64,000 nt of DNA from Acanthococcus lagerstroemiae (GCA_031841125.1 CM063113.1:39400197-39464196); one strand, 5' to 3'. Positions 12,676 to 24,705 are shown, numbered from the stretch's first letter. Notes: a model not told the origin generated them from the sequence alone. Translations and numbers: made by a program.

Positions 12676-13499
12676 GAAACCCTTGAATAATGTACACTCA
12701 TGTCTACTGAAAGAATACTGTTGCAGAAGTCTTACTTCCTACTACTAATCATAGAATTTTAGAAAAGTCTTCTGGAGAACGTACAAGTTTGCCACGCAGC
12801 TATGAGATCAGCATAAAATTATTTCCTAAACTTGACTCCTCTATAGCAGTGGTCTTAGGGGCATATACATTTACATCTTTGAAATGCATCAGGTTGGAGA
12901 AACCCCACTTCCTACTACAATACACACTGAACCGAATACATTTTTCCAAGGACGTACCTGCTAGTCACTCAGCTTTTGGATTTGAATAAAATTATTTCCT
13001 CAAGATGAGTTCTATAGTTGGATTACTTCCGGCATTCACAAACGTATCTTATGGGGGAAGTCTTACTTTCTTTTACACATTTTGGAATATTGAAATAATT
13101 TTTTCAAGAACGTACAGGATCGTCATTCAACCTCAGGATGAGCAGAAAATTGTTTTTTCAACTTGAGTTTTGTAGTAGGAATCCTCGCTGCATGTACACT
13201 CGTATCTTATGATAGAATACTGTTGCAGAAGGCGTACTTCCTACTCTTTGAAAAATTTTCTCAAGAACGTATACAACTTCGTCACCTAGCTTTGGGACTT
13301 TAATGCGAGTCAAGTAGTAGGAATTTTAGCACCCTATATACTTACATCCTTCAAATCCGTTGGCTTGGGAAATACTCACTTCCTACTACAATATACCGAG
13401 ATGAAGAGACATTTTTTTCAAGGACTTACATGTTGGTCACTAACCTTCGAGATCAACACAAAATTATTTCCTTAAGCTTATCTCAAAGCTGAGTGATAA

Positions 13500-14230
13500 A
13501 CCTGTACGTTCTTCAAAAAATTCTTCCAACATTCTTAGCATGTGTAGAAGGAAGTAATAAGACTTCTCCAATAGTGTCTTTTCAAAAGATACGAGTGTAA
13601 ACGTTTCAAGGATTCCTACTACAATACTAGTAGCGAGGAAATAATATTACGCTGACCTTAATGGTGAGTGATCAATTTGTACAATCAGCAAAAAATTTTT
13701 CCAAAATGCTAGGATGTGTAGTAGGAAGCAAGAATTCTCCAAAAGTAATCTTTCAAAGACATGAATGTATATGCTACAAGGATTCCTACTTCTAGGTTCG
13801 TGGTGAGGAAGTAATTTTATACTGATTTCAAGGTGAGTGATGAACTCTCACGTAATTCAGAAAATTTATTCCAAAGTTTCAGGGTATATAGTAGGAAGTA
13901 AGATTTCTCCAATAGTGTCTTTCCAGAAGATACGAATGTAGACGTGTCAGGGACTCCTACTACAATATTCGAAGTGAGGAAAAGATTTTATGCTGATCTT
14001 AAAAGTGAGCAATGAATTTCCAAAGTCTTTTGAAAATGTTTCTAAAATTCTAGGATGTGTAGTCGGAAGTAAAACTTCTACCGTACAGTATTCGTTCAAA
14101 GATATGAATGCATGTGCTTCAAGGATTCCTACTTCAAGACTTGTCATGAGGAAATTAATTTATGCTGATCTTAAAGCTGAGTGATGAACTCTTACGTTCT
14201 TCAGAAAATTGTTCCGAAATTCGAGGATGT
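13500..14230. repeat. ~170-bp tandem units, right arm of fold-back element
   Basis: The landmark GGATTCCTAC (or GGACTCCTAC) recurs at about 13610, 13780, 13950 and 14123, a spacing of 170-173 bp. Each unit then has GAGGAA, TGCTGATCTTAA, GAGTGATGAA, TTTTCCAAAATTCTAGGATG, GTAGTAGGAAG and TTCTCC blocks in the same order. The left arm (about 12700-13490) carries the same blocks in reverse orientation. Further right-arm units continue to about 15460. Confidence 0.8.
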
Positions 14231-14244
14231 GTAGAAGAAGTCAG

Positions 14245-14717
14245 CAGTGCTGGATTTCCCATTAGGCAGACAAAGCGGCCGCCTGTGGCGCAAACATTTC
14301 GCGGCGCGAAATTTTTGCACCACATTTTTTGAAGAATTGACCAAAAATTCGCGCCGTGAAAAAATCGATAGCAAAATTCGTTCCGTAAAAAACTAATCAA
14401 AAATTCACAATCTCAAAAAAATCGAAGCTCTATTCTTTTTGACTTTTGTAAAATGCAAATGTAGAATAAACTTTCTTCTGTGATTACTACAGAAAGCATT
14501 TTTTTCGAAACAAAAAAAATTAGGCAGTAGCGGATACAAAAATAATTTCGGAGGGAGGAGGGGGGGGGTCGAATGAAAAATGTTATAGAAAAAAGATAAT
14601 AAAGAAGTTGCGTTGGTAGATATATTAGATATTTCAGGGGTAGGGGATCTGGACCCTCTTGTATCCGCCCCTGAAGCAAGGTATTGGCACAGCGCGAAAA
14701 CCCTAAATCCGGCTCTG
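14245..14717. mobile_element. hAT MITE nested in right arm
   Basis: An exact 8-bp duplication GAAGTCAG (14237-14244, 14718-14725) flanks it. The ends are CAGTGCTGGATTT and the inverted CAGAGCCGGATTT. Its interior is interrupted by a second MITE at 14525-14673. Confidence 0.85.
14525..14673. mobile_element. hAT MITE, 149 bp, third nesting level
   Basis: The ends are CAGTAGCGGATACAA and the inverted CAGGGGCGGATACAAG. The flanks AAATTAGG and AAGCAAGG match at 5 of 8, so the target duplication is weak. A G-tract lies just inside the left end. Confidence 0.6.
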
Positions 14718-16275
14718 GAAGTCAGACTTCAACAATAGTATTATTTTAAAGATATTAATATATGTATGCTTCAAGGTTTCCTACTACAATACTTGGGATG
14801 AGGAAATAAATTTATGCTGATCTTACTGCTGTGTGACGATCCTGTACGTTCTTGAGAAAATTTTTCAAAGATTCTGTGTTGTGGAGTAGGAAGTAAGACT
14901 TCTGTAACAGTATCTTATCATAAGATACGAGTGTAGCTACATGCTGCGAGGATTCCTACTACAAAACTCAAGTTGAGGAAGCAATCTTCTGCTCATCTTG
15001 AGGCTGAGTGACGACCCTGTACGTTCTTGAGAAAATGTATTTGGTTCACTGTGTATTGTAGTATAGGAAGCAGGGTTTCTCCAACCTGATGCATTTCAAA
15101 GATGTAAGTGTATATGCCCCTAAGACCACTGCTAGAGGAGTCAAGTTCAGGAAATAATTTCATGCTGATCTCATAGCTGAGTGGCAAACTTGTACGTTCT
15201 CCAGAAGACTTTTCTAAAATTCTATGATTAGTAGTAGGAAATAAGACTTTTTCCATAGTATTCTTTCAGTAGACATGAGTGTACATTATTCAAGGGTTTT
15301 TACTACAAGTCTCAAGTTGGAGAATGAATTTTCATAATGATCTCACTGCTGAGTGTCTATCATGTACGGTCCTTGCAAATATTTTTCCGAAAACAGGTAC
15401 ATTGTAGAAGGAAGTGGGTTATCTCCACAAACAATTTTTTCTAAAATTCTATAGTGCATTGTAGGAAGTGGGATTTCGGTGTCAGAATGTTTTTCCAATA
15501 TGTAAATAGGTACCTCTCTGGAAATCTTATTACAAAACTGAGGTTGAGTAAATTATAGGAAGAAATAGGAGTGTTCTAAAATAAGGCTTCTTAGAAGTAA
15601 AAATGGATCAAGATCAGAGTTTTCTACTACAGAAGTCGCTTTAACAAAATACTTTTCTAATTATTTCAATGTAAAGCACCTGACAATCATGTCACTGAAA
15701 AAATTTTCCAAACATTTCAAAATCGTGAGGAGGAATAATTCATAGTTTTGAAAATCATTCTTCAGTATTGGGTTATTCTGTCATCGTCATACAAAACACA
15801 GTTTTCCTACTACAGTATTCAGGGAATCGTAAAAACCAAGATTTCCCGCGCTAGTTTCTTTTGTGTTAATTAGTAATTTATGAAAATTCGATCGTCGTAA
15901 CGGTGAAACAGTTCGTACTTTGAGTGCGCGAGCGGTGCAGTTTTATTTTCAATCAAAAGTTGTAATTCTTCCCTCTCCAATTTCTCCAATTTTTTTTTCA
16001 AACAATTTTCATATTTCTTGAAGCTGCTCTGTTCTACGATAATCAGTGCATGTCCTAATCGATTCCTTTCAAAATTGAAGTAGGAAATTCAAATTTTCTT
16101 TTCCCATTTCCCACTAGTATTTACGAGTAGGAGTTAGTCAGGCAATTTATGCATCATATCTGTTGGAATAGTAGTTGTTATCATAATCAATGAAAATAAA
16201 CAGTCCCCTATGGATGGAACATTCTCGCCACTGAAAGGGTTAAAGGATTGGGTAGGTAAAAGATACTTACTGGGT

Positions 16276-16518
16276 CAAGGGCGAAACCAAGGAGAAGGGC
16301 TAGGGGGCTATAGCCCCCCCCCCCAAAAAAAAAAACTCCGAAATTTTTTCAACATCAAATTTGAACGAAAAAAGAAGTTGATACCTATGGGCTGATGCAG
16401 TTACGTTGCGTTGTAGGTTTGTAGTACCAAATCAAGCTCACACCCCTACCCACGTTTCTTTTTCCTCTCTCTCTCTAAATTCTAGCCTCCGTTAAAAAAA
16501 GTTCTGGTTGCGCCCCTG
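16276..16518. mobile_element. hAT MITE, 243 bp
   Basis: The ends are CAAGGGCGAAACCAAGG and the inverted CAGGGGCGCAACCAGAAC. The flanks TACTGGGT (16268-16275) and GGCTGGGT (16519-16526) match at 6 of 8. It belongs to the same family as 7840-8032: both have GGCTATA, a C-tract, and a right end reading GTTCTGGTTGCGCCCC. Confidence 0.7.
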
Positions 16519-16526
16519 GGCTGGGT

Positions 16527-17195
16527 AAAATATCATACACGTACTACACAAGTGTTGCTGCTTTATTATATATTATGTGTACTTACCCTGAATTTGTACA
16601 GCATATCTTCATATCTTCACTGAATCAACCTGTATAGCCTTCCCCTTCTACTCCAAGAGTTGACCTAAGCGCATGTGCAAGTGTGTAATTACGTTTACAC
16701 AAACATATTTTTAAAACATGGGGTACTTAAGCTGCAGAGTATTCAGAGACAAAACTTGATTTTCAGTTTGGGGGATGGAGAAGGAAAATTTGCAGGCAAA
16801 TATTTTCTAAAAACTAAAAATTTGCCGACAAAATTATATTTTGACTTGAAAATTTGCCGATGTTTTATTCAAAATATTTTTTAATTGAAAAGAAAAAAAA
16901 TGAATAAATAAACAAACGTTTTTAGAAAATAAAAAATTCGAATGAACAGTTTCAAAATTTGCCAACTGCCAAATTATTGGGGGTGTTTCATTCCCCCCCC
17001 CTCGTCCTTGCAAATGCAGATTGGAACCTCACCTCCCAAGCACTCATATTTGCGCACATGAGCATACCCTAGTCTGGGAGGATAAACTGGAAGGATGTAA
17101 GGAATACTTGAGAGGACCACGGAGCTTCCTTTACACATTAGTGCATGCAGTGTAGCCACATTCCTTAATATTTGAAAGAAAAGAGGGAAATAAGG
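16527..17195. other. Unassigned stretch
   Basis: AT-rich DNA with two loosely similar AAATTTGCCGA segments near 16790-16865 and a C-tract near 16993-17001. No gene recognised. Confidence 0.3.
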
Positions 17196-17199
17196 GGCA

Positions 17200-17763
17200 A
17201 AGGTAAATGAATTTCGATATCTGGGCATAATTATAGATAAAAATTTAACATGGAAAAGCCAAATAAATTGTCTGGCATCAAGACTGAGAAAACTCACGTA
17301 TTTCATGTTAGGTATCAGAAACATAACAAACACTAAAATAAAATATGTCTACTATGCGCTAGTACAATCCATATTAAACTATGGCATAATAGTATGGGCT
17401 AGTGCTTATCCAACAACAATAAAGCCCTTACAAATAGTGCAAAATAAGATCATAAAAATCATATTTAATTTCCACCCAAGGTCGTCTACGACTCAGATCT
17501 ATAAAATAACCAACTTATTAAACATACGAAAATTGCATATTAAAAACACTTTAACATACATAAAAACTAATAATTTATTACGCATTCAGAAAAATCATAG
17601 TATAACAACTAGGCATAACCTTTGTAACTTTAGGGTGCCAAAAAAAGTACAACAAGGGGACAACAAAACTATAGGTATCAGGGCATCTCATTTTTCAATA
17701 ACTTTAGTCCATCCCATAAAGCATAAATCATGTGTACCCCAGCAAAAAATACTAATAAAATAA
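17200..17763 (+). pseudogene. Jockey/CR1-like LINE, C-terminal RT fragment
   Basis: The frame starting near 17201 reads NEFRYLGIIIDKNLTWKSQI, the thumb motif that follows the RT palm in Jockey/CR1-type LINEs. It runs on to VYYALVQSILNYGIIVWASA and LQIVQNKIIKIIF and stops at 17763. The palm, endonuclease and ORF1 are absent, so the copy is strongly 5'-truncated, as LINE insertions often are. The reading frame itself is unbroken over 187 residues, which suggests that the insertion is not very old. Confidence 0.75.
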
Positions 17764-18292
17764 AAAAACTTATAAATAGCCTACTATAGCATAAACACGC
17801 ACTAAATAAATAAATAAACAACAACTAATAAATAAATACCATTAAAAAATAAATGAAAATAAATAAATAAACAGTAAATTTTCTGGTTGAGGATAAATAT
17901 AACAAAATTCCTTTTCGTTTCCCTAGTTCCCAATTCATTAATTTGTAAATGGCGGATGGGGGCGGGGATCGGTAGTTTTTTTTCATGGCTTGTTTTTTTT
18001 TGTTTTGTTCTTCTAGTTTTTCCCTCTTTTTTTCTAGTTTCCTTTTCTACTTTTCTTTTGTTTTTTTAAATTCCTTTTTATTTTCTTTTTGTATTTTTGA
18101 TTTCGATTTTCCTTTTCCAAATTATTCTATCTAGTAGCTTTATGTTTTTTTTCTCTCATTTTATATATTTTTAATTCGCGTAATTACTCAAAAAATTCAA
18201 AAAATATTATAATACAGCCTCGAAACGAGCTCCGCTCAGTGAGTGCAAGAAAAATAAGACGCAAATAAAGTTTTCATTCATTCATTCAAATA
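17764..18292 (+). mobile_element. Probable 3' UTR and (ATTC)n tail of that LINE
   Basis: AT-rich 3' sequence with AATAAATAAATAAAC runs, a long T-rich stretch at about 17985-18170, then GCAAATAAAGTTTTC followed by three to four ATTC repeats at 18268-18290. Ending on a short tandem repeat is common for LINEs. That the whole segment belongs to the ORF above is inferred from continuity. Confidence 0.5.
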
Positions 18293-19567
18293 TTCAGAAT
18301 AAATTTACGAGAAAAGAGCTAACTAAGAAAAACGAAGAACAGCATTGAATGTAGCGAGAAAAATACCTCTATAGAATTGGCTACTCTCGTTTTTGTGGTT
18401 TCTTGGCTCTTGTGTAGTGTAATCGGTCTCATCAAAAATATAAATAATTCGCGGAAAATTTGGGAAAAAAATGAACGGCTGACTCGTAAAAAAAGGTGTA
18501 GACGATTCTCAGTAGATACAAAATATAGATAGATGATGATAAACATTATATAGGCCGCACCGAAGGAAGGTTGTTACCCGCGCCAGTCTGTCTAGGGAGC
18601 TCGAGTGCTCTGTCGGCACCGCGGCTCCGACATCAAATAAACCAAAAGAAAAGGACACTTGTACGCCGGCAACAATAACAACCCTATCAGTGTGTTCTTC
18701 AAAAGGTCTAATTATCGTAGGCGATTTGTCAAAGAAGCAATAAGGGCGCACAAAAAGGCTGCGGTATAAATGTCTAGGACTTTTTATTTGCGCGAACACG
18801 GGTGGCCAATTTGAAGAAAGACGTCTTATTCGTAAAATACGTTACGTGTGTGTCCAAGCGTGAGTCCTATAAAACGAGAATAACAATGTAGCATTATACC
18901 TTATGTATACGCGGCCGCAGGCAGCTACCGTTTGCCAGTAGCAGACCTACCCCAGCCCCCTACCCCTACACCCCCACAGTCCCTCTATCCGGCACTCGTT
19001 TAACAAACATTACCCTTCCTAGGCGGATTTTTAACAAATTTAACTTGTTCGGTTTCTTCTATGTACACACCGCCTCTGCAGTTTTCGTCATTTTGCGTAT
19101 CTTGGTAAACGTTTATTAGGTCTGTTCGTTCGCGCAGTCAATTAAAAGATTCGAAAAAGGAACCGAAACGGAAACGAACCCCGCGGCTACCAGATTTTCT
19201 CAATCACTGCTGCTTGCACCTGTGTATGCGAATCCGTGCTATTATACGTATAGTATATAGGGTGTCCTACTTTCGGTAGACAAGGTGAAAGGATGATGCT
19301 TTTGGTATTCATTGAGGGGAACCAACAACTGGACGTACACGTATGATATAGGTATTCTCAAAATTGAAAAGGTTGCAATGAAGCTGAAAAAACAACGAAT
19401 TAACGCAAAAAAACAAAACTCGCAACTAGGCATTGTTATCTTCAGTTGGGTGGATCGTCAACATTTGTTTTCGAAAAGGTAAAAAGTTGCAATGTGTTAA
19501 ACATTTTTTTTAATTCGTGAATTTCCCTGAATATTACTGTGCCTTAAAAATGCCGGTTATGCAAGAC
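18293..19567. other. Unassigned stretch
   Basis: Mixed composition, richer in CpG from 18550 to 18960. No protein domain or repeat end recognised. Confidence 0.3.
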
Positions 19568-19866
19568 CGCGAACTTTAAATTATTTCACATGCAAATTTT
19601 GCTTCTCTATGAAATTGAAGGCGCTAAAGCACTTACAATGCTTTGTTGCTTTATATGTAGAGCCTTCAGTATGGCAGATAGACAAAATTCACATGCAACC
19701 TTAACAGTAGTAATGATTGAGATCTACAAAATGAGTTATGTACAAATTTTGCCTATCTGCAATATTGAAGACGCTAAAGCACTTACAATACTTTGTTGCT
19801 TTATACGTAGAGCCTTCGGTATGGCAGATAGACAAAATTTGTATCTGAACCAATTTAAAGTTCGCG
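19568..19866. mobile_element. Palindromic MITE, ~300 bp
   Basis: The ends CGCGAACTTTAAATT (19568-19582) and AATTTAAAGTTCGCG (19852-19866) are exact inverted repeats. Inside are two copies of a palindromic block in which GCTAAAGCACTTACAAT and TATGTAGAGCCTTC alternate with TGGCAGATAGACAAAATT, so the element seems to have grown by internal duplication. No target duplication was identified. Confidence 0.65.
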
Positions 19867-20015
19867 ATGAATACTATTAAAAAAGTTGTGTACAAATTTG
19901 GTCAATCTCGCATATTGAAGGCGGTAGACCAGTGAATAAAAGTACCGGTAAAAATCAAAACTTTGAAAGAATCTGCGAAAGTAAACTCAGGAACACATCA
20001 GGTGTCCAGTGAACG

Positions 20016-20807
20016 CATAGGCGCAACCAGGAATTACTTCTGGGAGGGGCTGCGCTAATGATAAGTGGGGAGAGGGTAAATTTTACTCGAAGAAGTAGAA
20101 TACTTGACTTGTAATTTTAGCTTAAAATTCCACAGAAGTTTATTAATAAAAACATTGTAAACGAAATTACAAACGAAAAATAAGAAAAACTACACTCTGA
20201 AATCCCAATCTTTTAGCTTTATTTTTTATCAAAATATCGGTTATTTCTTCCGGATTCACTTCAAACAATATGTCGAAGAATGTACAGCACAGCAGAGACC
20301 ACCTCTTTTGGCTTCCATGGTCCTTCGCAAATACGTTTTGCATGTTGTGACCGAAATTGTACAAAAAAATTTTAGCAAGATGCTAACCTTCGTGTACAAT
20401 TCCGCGTCTCATAAATTCAATGCTGATGTTACATCTGGAAGAAAAGGCAGTGAATTTATGTTTTCTATAGGTTGCATTTTTTGGACCAAATTTGATCAGC
20501 AGTTTTCAGAACTGACTCGTTAGAAGTGGTTGTAATTTCAATTCGGAAATATATTCGACGCAGAAACGAAATGAACACTTTAAATTACTTCCCTTAATCA
20601 CTAAGATTTTGTTTTCTATAGGTTGCATTTTTCGGGCCAAATTTGATCAGCAGTTTCCAGAACTGACTCGTTAGAAGTGGTTGTAATTTCAATTCGGAAA
20701 TATATTCGACGCAGAAACGAAATGAACACTTTAAATTACTTCCTTTAATCACTAAGATTTAAAAAAAATCCTCTTTGTGGGGGAGAGGGGAGCTGGTTCC
20801 GCCTATG
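20016..20807. mobile_element. hAT-type MITE, 792 bp, with internal duplication
   Basis: The ends are CATAGGCGCAACCAGG and the inverted CATAGGCGGAACCAGC. The flanks AGTGAACG (20008-20015) and GGTGAACG (20808-20815) match at 7 of 8. A direct tandem duplication of 151 bp lies inside, at 20461-20611 and 20612-20762, and the two units are nearly identical. Confidence 0.8.
20461..20762 (+). repeat. 151-bp tandem duplication
   Basis: Two adjacent units, each beginning TTTTCTATAGGTTGCATTTT and ending near CACTAAGATTT, differ at only a few positions. Such near-identity suggests a recent duplication within the MITE. Confidence 0.85.
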
Positions 20808-21379
20808 GGTGAACGTGTGATTTGGTATCAAAGATTAAAGGAGCTTATCAGTAAGGTCAGTTTAATACACCATCAGTGTCGCCACATAAAATTAAACAAC
20901 TCCTCAAAATACCCTAATTTATTTCTCAGTAAACGTAAAACATAATTGACTAATTGAACGTTTTCAATATCATATTTGAATTCAGCGTTAAGAGTACATT
21001 AAGAATCGTCATTTTCGTTTATGTGGTTTCCCAAAAATCTCAGTTTGTTGACTCAGGGCCGGCCACTTCTGTACAGCGTGTGTAGCAAATGCTACACATG
21101 GCAACACTGGGAAAATTATTGGTACAATTGGAGGCATGCATAAAGAGAAGCTTCAGCTTTCACATGTGCAAGCTGCAGAGTGTATGCATAAAAAAATTGA
21201 ACAGGAAGTTTGTGCTCAGGAGTCAGGGAGTTTGCTTCGAGAAAAAGGTTTCCCTTCCAATTGTAGTCATAAAGAGGAGTGTTAACCTCAAAAGTGAAGC
21301 TTTCGCTCGCGAGATAATGCATCTAGTCCCGAGTAGACTTCTTTTCGAAAAACACGTGCAGTTATCATTCATCTTCGAG

Positions 21380-23300
21380 AAAATTCTTTTGATTTCCGAA
21401 GATAATTTCCGAAGAATTTTATCGAAAATGTTAAGGAAAGATTTCCGATAATTTTCGAAGAATTTCATCGAACATTACTGAGAGAAATCTCCGATGATTT
21501 CAATAAAATTTTAAGCGAAATTTCCAACGATACCAAAGGAATCATCGAGAAATATCTCCAATGATTTTTGAAGTGCTTCTTTAGAAGAAAGATTCGATGA
21601 TTTCCAGAGATGTTTGGCATAATTACCGCTGATTTCTGAAGAATTTCATCAGAAATGTTCGGGGAAATTCTCCGATGATTTCCAAGGAATTTTATCAGAA
21701 ATATTTGAGAACAATCTCTGATAACTTCCGGAGAATTCCATCGGAAATCTTCAGAGAAAATTTCCAATGATTCCGAAGAATTTCTCCAAAAATCTTCCGA
21801 AAATTTTTAAAGAATTTTATCAAAAATATTTTAGAAAAAGGTCCGATGATTTTTGAAGAATTTTATCGGAAATCATCAGGAAAAATCCCTGAAAATTTTC
21901 AAAGAATAATTTTATTGGAAATCTTCGAGAAAAATGTCCGATGATTTTAAACGAATTTCATCCGAAATTTTTAGAAAAAAATTCAGAAAATTTCCGAAGA
22001 ATCCCATTGGAAATCTTTATAAAGAATTTTCAATGTTTTCCAAATAATTTTATTAATATTCTTCGAGAAAATTTTCCGATAATTTTTGAATAGGAAACAT
22101 TCGGGGAAAAACTCTGATAGTTTTTGAAGAATTTTTATGAAAATTCAGGAAAAATCTCCGATGATTTCCAAAGAATTATTTCATTGGAAATCAAGAAGAA
22201 TCTCCGATGGTTTTTTAGGAAATTCATCGGAAATTTTTGGGAAAAAATTCCGATAATTAACAAAGAATCTCATCGGAAGTCTTTAGAAAGAATTGTCAAT
22301 GTTTTCTAAGAAATTTCATCAAAATTCATCGAGAAAATTTTCTGATTCTTATAGGAAATATTCGGGGAAAAACTCCGATGGTTTTTGAAGAATTTTTTCG
22401 AAAATCTTCAGGAAAAATGTTCGATGATCTTCGAAGAATTCCATCGAAAATCTTCGAGAAGAATCTCCGATGATTTTTAAGGAATTCCATCAGGAATTTT
22501 TGGGAAAATATTCCAATTCCCGAAGAATTGATACTATTTCCATTCATGCGGTGGGATTAGAGATTTCCCCGAGGATTTTCGGAAATCGTTGGAAATTTTT
22601 TCGGAAGATTTCCGATGAAATTCTCCAAAAATTAGTGTAGATTATTTTTGAAGATTTCCAATGACATTTTTTTGAAATTATCGCAGATTCTTCTCAAATT
22701 ATTTTCGATACAATTCTTTGGACATTGTGGGCTGATTTCCGAAGAATTTCATCAAAAATCTTTTGGAAATATCTCTGATTCCATCGCATGAGTGGAAAAT
22801 TGTATCAATTCTTCGGAAAATATCGGAATTTTTTCCCCAAAAACTTCCCTTAAAAATCATCGGAGATTCTCCTCAAAGATTTCCAATGAAATTATTCTCT
22901 GGAAATCTTCAGAGATTTCTTCTGAAGATTTTCGATAGAATTCTTCCAAAAACCATCGAATTTTTTCCCCAAATATTTCCGATGAAATTTTTTATAAATT
23001 ATCTGAAATTTTCTCGAAGAATTTTGAAGAAATTCTTTGGAAAACATTAGACAATTTTTCTAAAGATTTCTGATGAAATTCTCCGGAAAAGATTTCCGGG
23101 GAAATTCTCCTGAAATCAGTTTTTCTCAGTGATGTCCGGTGAAATTCTTCGAAAGTGATCGAAAATTTTTCCCTAATATTTTCGATAAGATTCTTCGGGA
23201 ATTATCTTCGAAAATCAAAGAAATCTTCGGAGATTTTCCCCGAAGATTTTTGATGAAATTGTTTGGAAATCATCGGAAATTTTCCCCAAAAATTATTTCA
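21380..23300. repeat. Inverted arrays of a ~46-bp hairpin unit (copy 1)
   Basis: The left arm repeats GAAGAATTTCATCGGAAAT, a short GA-rich spacer and then TCTCCGATGATTTCC at about 46-47 bp intervals. The right arm repeats the reverse complement. Because CATCGGAAAT and ATTTCCGATG are complementary, each unit is a small hairpin and the whole array is a large one. Confidence 0.8.
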
Positions 23301-23624
23301 TCATTTTGTACGGTTGGTGCGTTTTCCACTTGTACACCACCACCATCTCTGTTTTCGCTCCTTCAAATGATTTTCGATTTAGAGAAAGTTCTTTGGACAC
23401 ATATGTACGTCGGATGGTAACAATTTGTACAAAAGTTATTACCTTTGAAGTACCCGTTTTATTTTGTAGAGCGTTCGCTTTGAAGTGAAAGAGAAAGCTT
23501 ATGCATACGGATTGAACCAAAACCTTAAACTTCTTTTTTTCTCTTCGGAGCGAAGGCTCTCACTCCCATACGGCCTAATGATACGATAATAAAACGTTAT
23601 TGTGTAAATTCAGTGTTGGTTTTT

Positions 23625-23876
23625 CAGTAGCGTAACTACTCATTCCTTCTTGGGGGGGGGGGGATTGAATTCATAGAATAAAAAGTAAATATATTTTCAC
23701 CATGTTCAATTTTCATTAAATGAACAAAAACAGAAACAGACTTATAAGGTGTAAGATGTCTTTAATCTATTACAAAATAAGGTCTATTTTACGATCTTTA
23801 GAAGCAGCAAAAACTAAAAATTTTACTTTTAAAGGGTTCGGGGGGGGGGGGGTTCCCCCTCATATTTACGCCACTG
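23625..23876. mobile_element. hAT MITE nested in F46 copy 1
   Basis: The ends are CAGTAGCGTA and the inverted CAGTGGCGTA, with flanks TGGTTTTT and TGTTTTTT matching at 7 of 8. G-tracts lie next to both ends. The same insertion is in copy 3 (42001-42243), so it was already there when the family spread. A loose 5' fragment of the same MITE is at 26850-26945. Confidence 0.75.
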
Positions 23877-23928
23877 TGTTTTTTTCGCTGCACATGGGAT
23901 TACGAAGATTTGCCGGGCCTGTTTGTTG

Positions 23929-24705
23929 TGTAGTGTTATCGAGCTTATTTTCTTGCAGCATGGTTTGAAAAGGTGAAGCCAGCGGTGATTTACGCATATG
24001 GACAACATATAGACACGTGTCTAGAGCGGCAAATTTTGAGAAGTGACAAATTTTAAGGGGAAAATCCGCGGATTCTTATAATTTGGCTGTAGAATAAGTT
24101 GACAGTGCGTGTTCCAATTTTATTGATAGAAATATAATTTTGATACGCTAAACCTACGTCATATCTAAGTAATAACGCTTATACATTTTTTCATTATATA
24201 TATTCATATCGAAAATCTGCTAGTTTTTCTAGAAGTGTAGTAGGATATTGGTTGTCCAAAAATTTTTCTATGCGAAATTCGACTTACTGATTACCCATTG
24301 AATTATCAATTCTAACGACAGCGACAAATGTGTCGATTTGACTATTATTACTTTCATAACTATTTGAAATTATTTCGAAATGAGATATTGTCAGGCTAGT
24401 GCGACATGAGCGACGGCGTAAGAAATGTAACAGAAATTACGAAATTAAAATGTCGAGCTCAACGCCGATATCGGCACTTCTTTCACGGCATTTATTTTAA
24501 CAGTCTTCTTAGTCGAACCCTGCACTGCCATGCCATGCTATGCCGCCGCTGCGGAACGTTGCATCGCATCACCTCACAGTGTAAATGGACCGATTGTTTC
24601 TGTTGTATATGTGTGTGAAACCGGCGTAAAATCTACATAATCCGTGAAAATGTCATTCCACGCCCGTTTAGGACGAAATTAATGATTCAGCTGTTTATAA
24701 GTCCC
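23929..24705. other. Unassigned stretch
   Basis: No gene, repeat end or domain was recognised. Confidence 0.3.

Larger units (their letters stand above)
11458..16239. mobile_element. piggyBac-like fold-back element, 4.78 kb
   Basis: Both ends carry CCCTTTCAGTGGCGAG as terminal inverted repeats, directly flanked by TTAA (11454-11457 and 16240-16243). TTAA duplication with CCC-starting ends is the hallmark of piggyBac transposition. The inverted repeat extends for hundreds of bases: 11458-12240 is mirrored in 15450-16239 with only scattered differences. Inside, the arms consist of imperfect ~170-bp units in opposite orientation, meeting near 13490. No transposase ORF is present, so the element is non-autonomous. 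It contains three nested insertions: 12388-12675 in the left arm, 14245-14717 in the right arm, and 14525-14673 within that. Confidence 0.85.
21051..23920. mobile_element. Fold-back element family F46, copy 1 (complete)
   Basis: It is flanked by an exact 8-bp repeat GTTTGTTG (21043-21050, 23921-23928), the size expected of hAT elements. The ends contain CAGGGCCGGC at left and the inverted AGGCCCGGC at right. A leader (21070-21370) is shared almost word for word with copies 2 and 3. Then comes an array of ~46-bp units in one orientation to about 22640 and the same units inverted to about 23300. A nested MITE sits at 23625-23876. No transposase was seen; the ORFs of 60-120 residues across the arms are translations of the repeat. 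Confidence 0.8.

Noticed and set aside
17305..17763. 152-codon ORF as a host gene
   Set aside because: Its content is the C-terminal RT region of a LINE, and the ATG is internal to the domain, which continues upstream to 17201.
21380..23300. Regularly spaced short repeats resembling a CRISPR array
   Set aside because: Units are imperfect, contiguous at ~46 bp with no unique spacers, switch orientation mid-way, and lie in an obviously eukaryotic element with terminal repeats.
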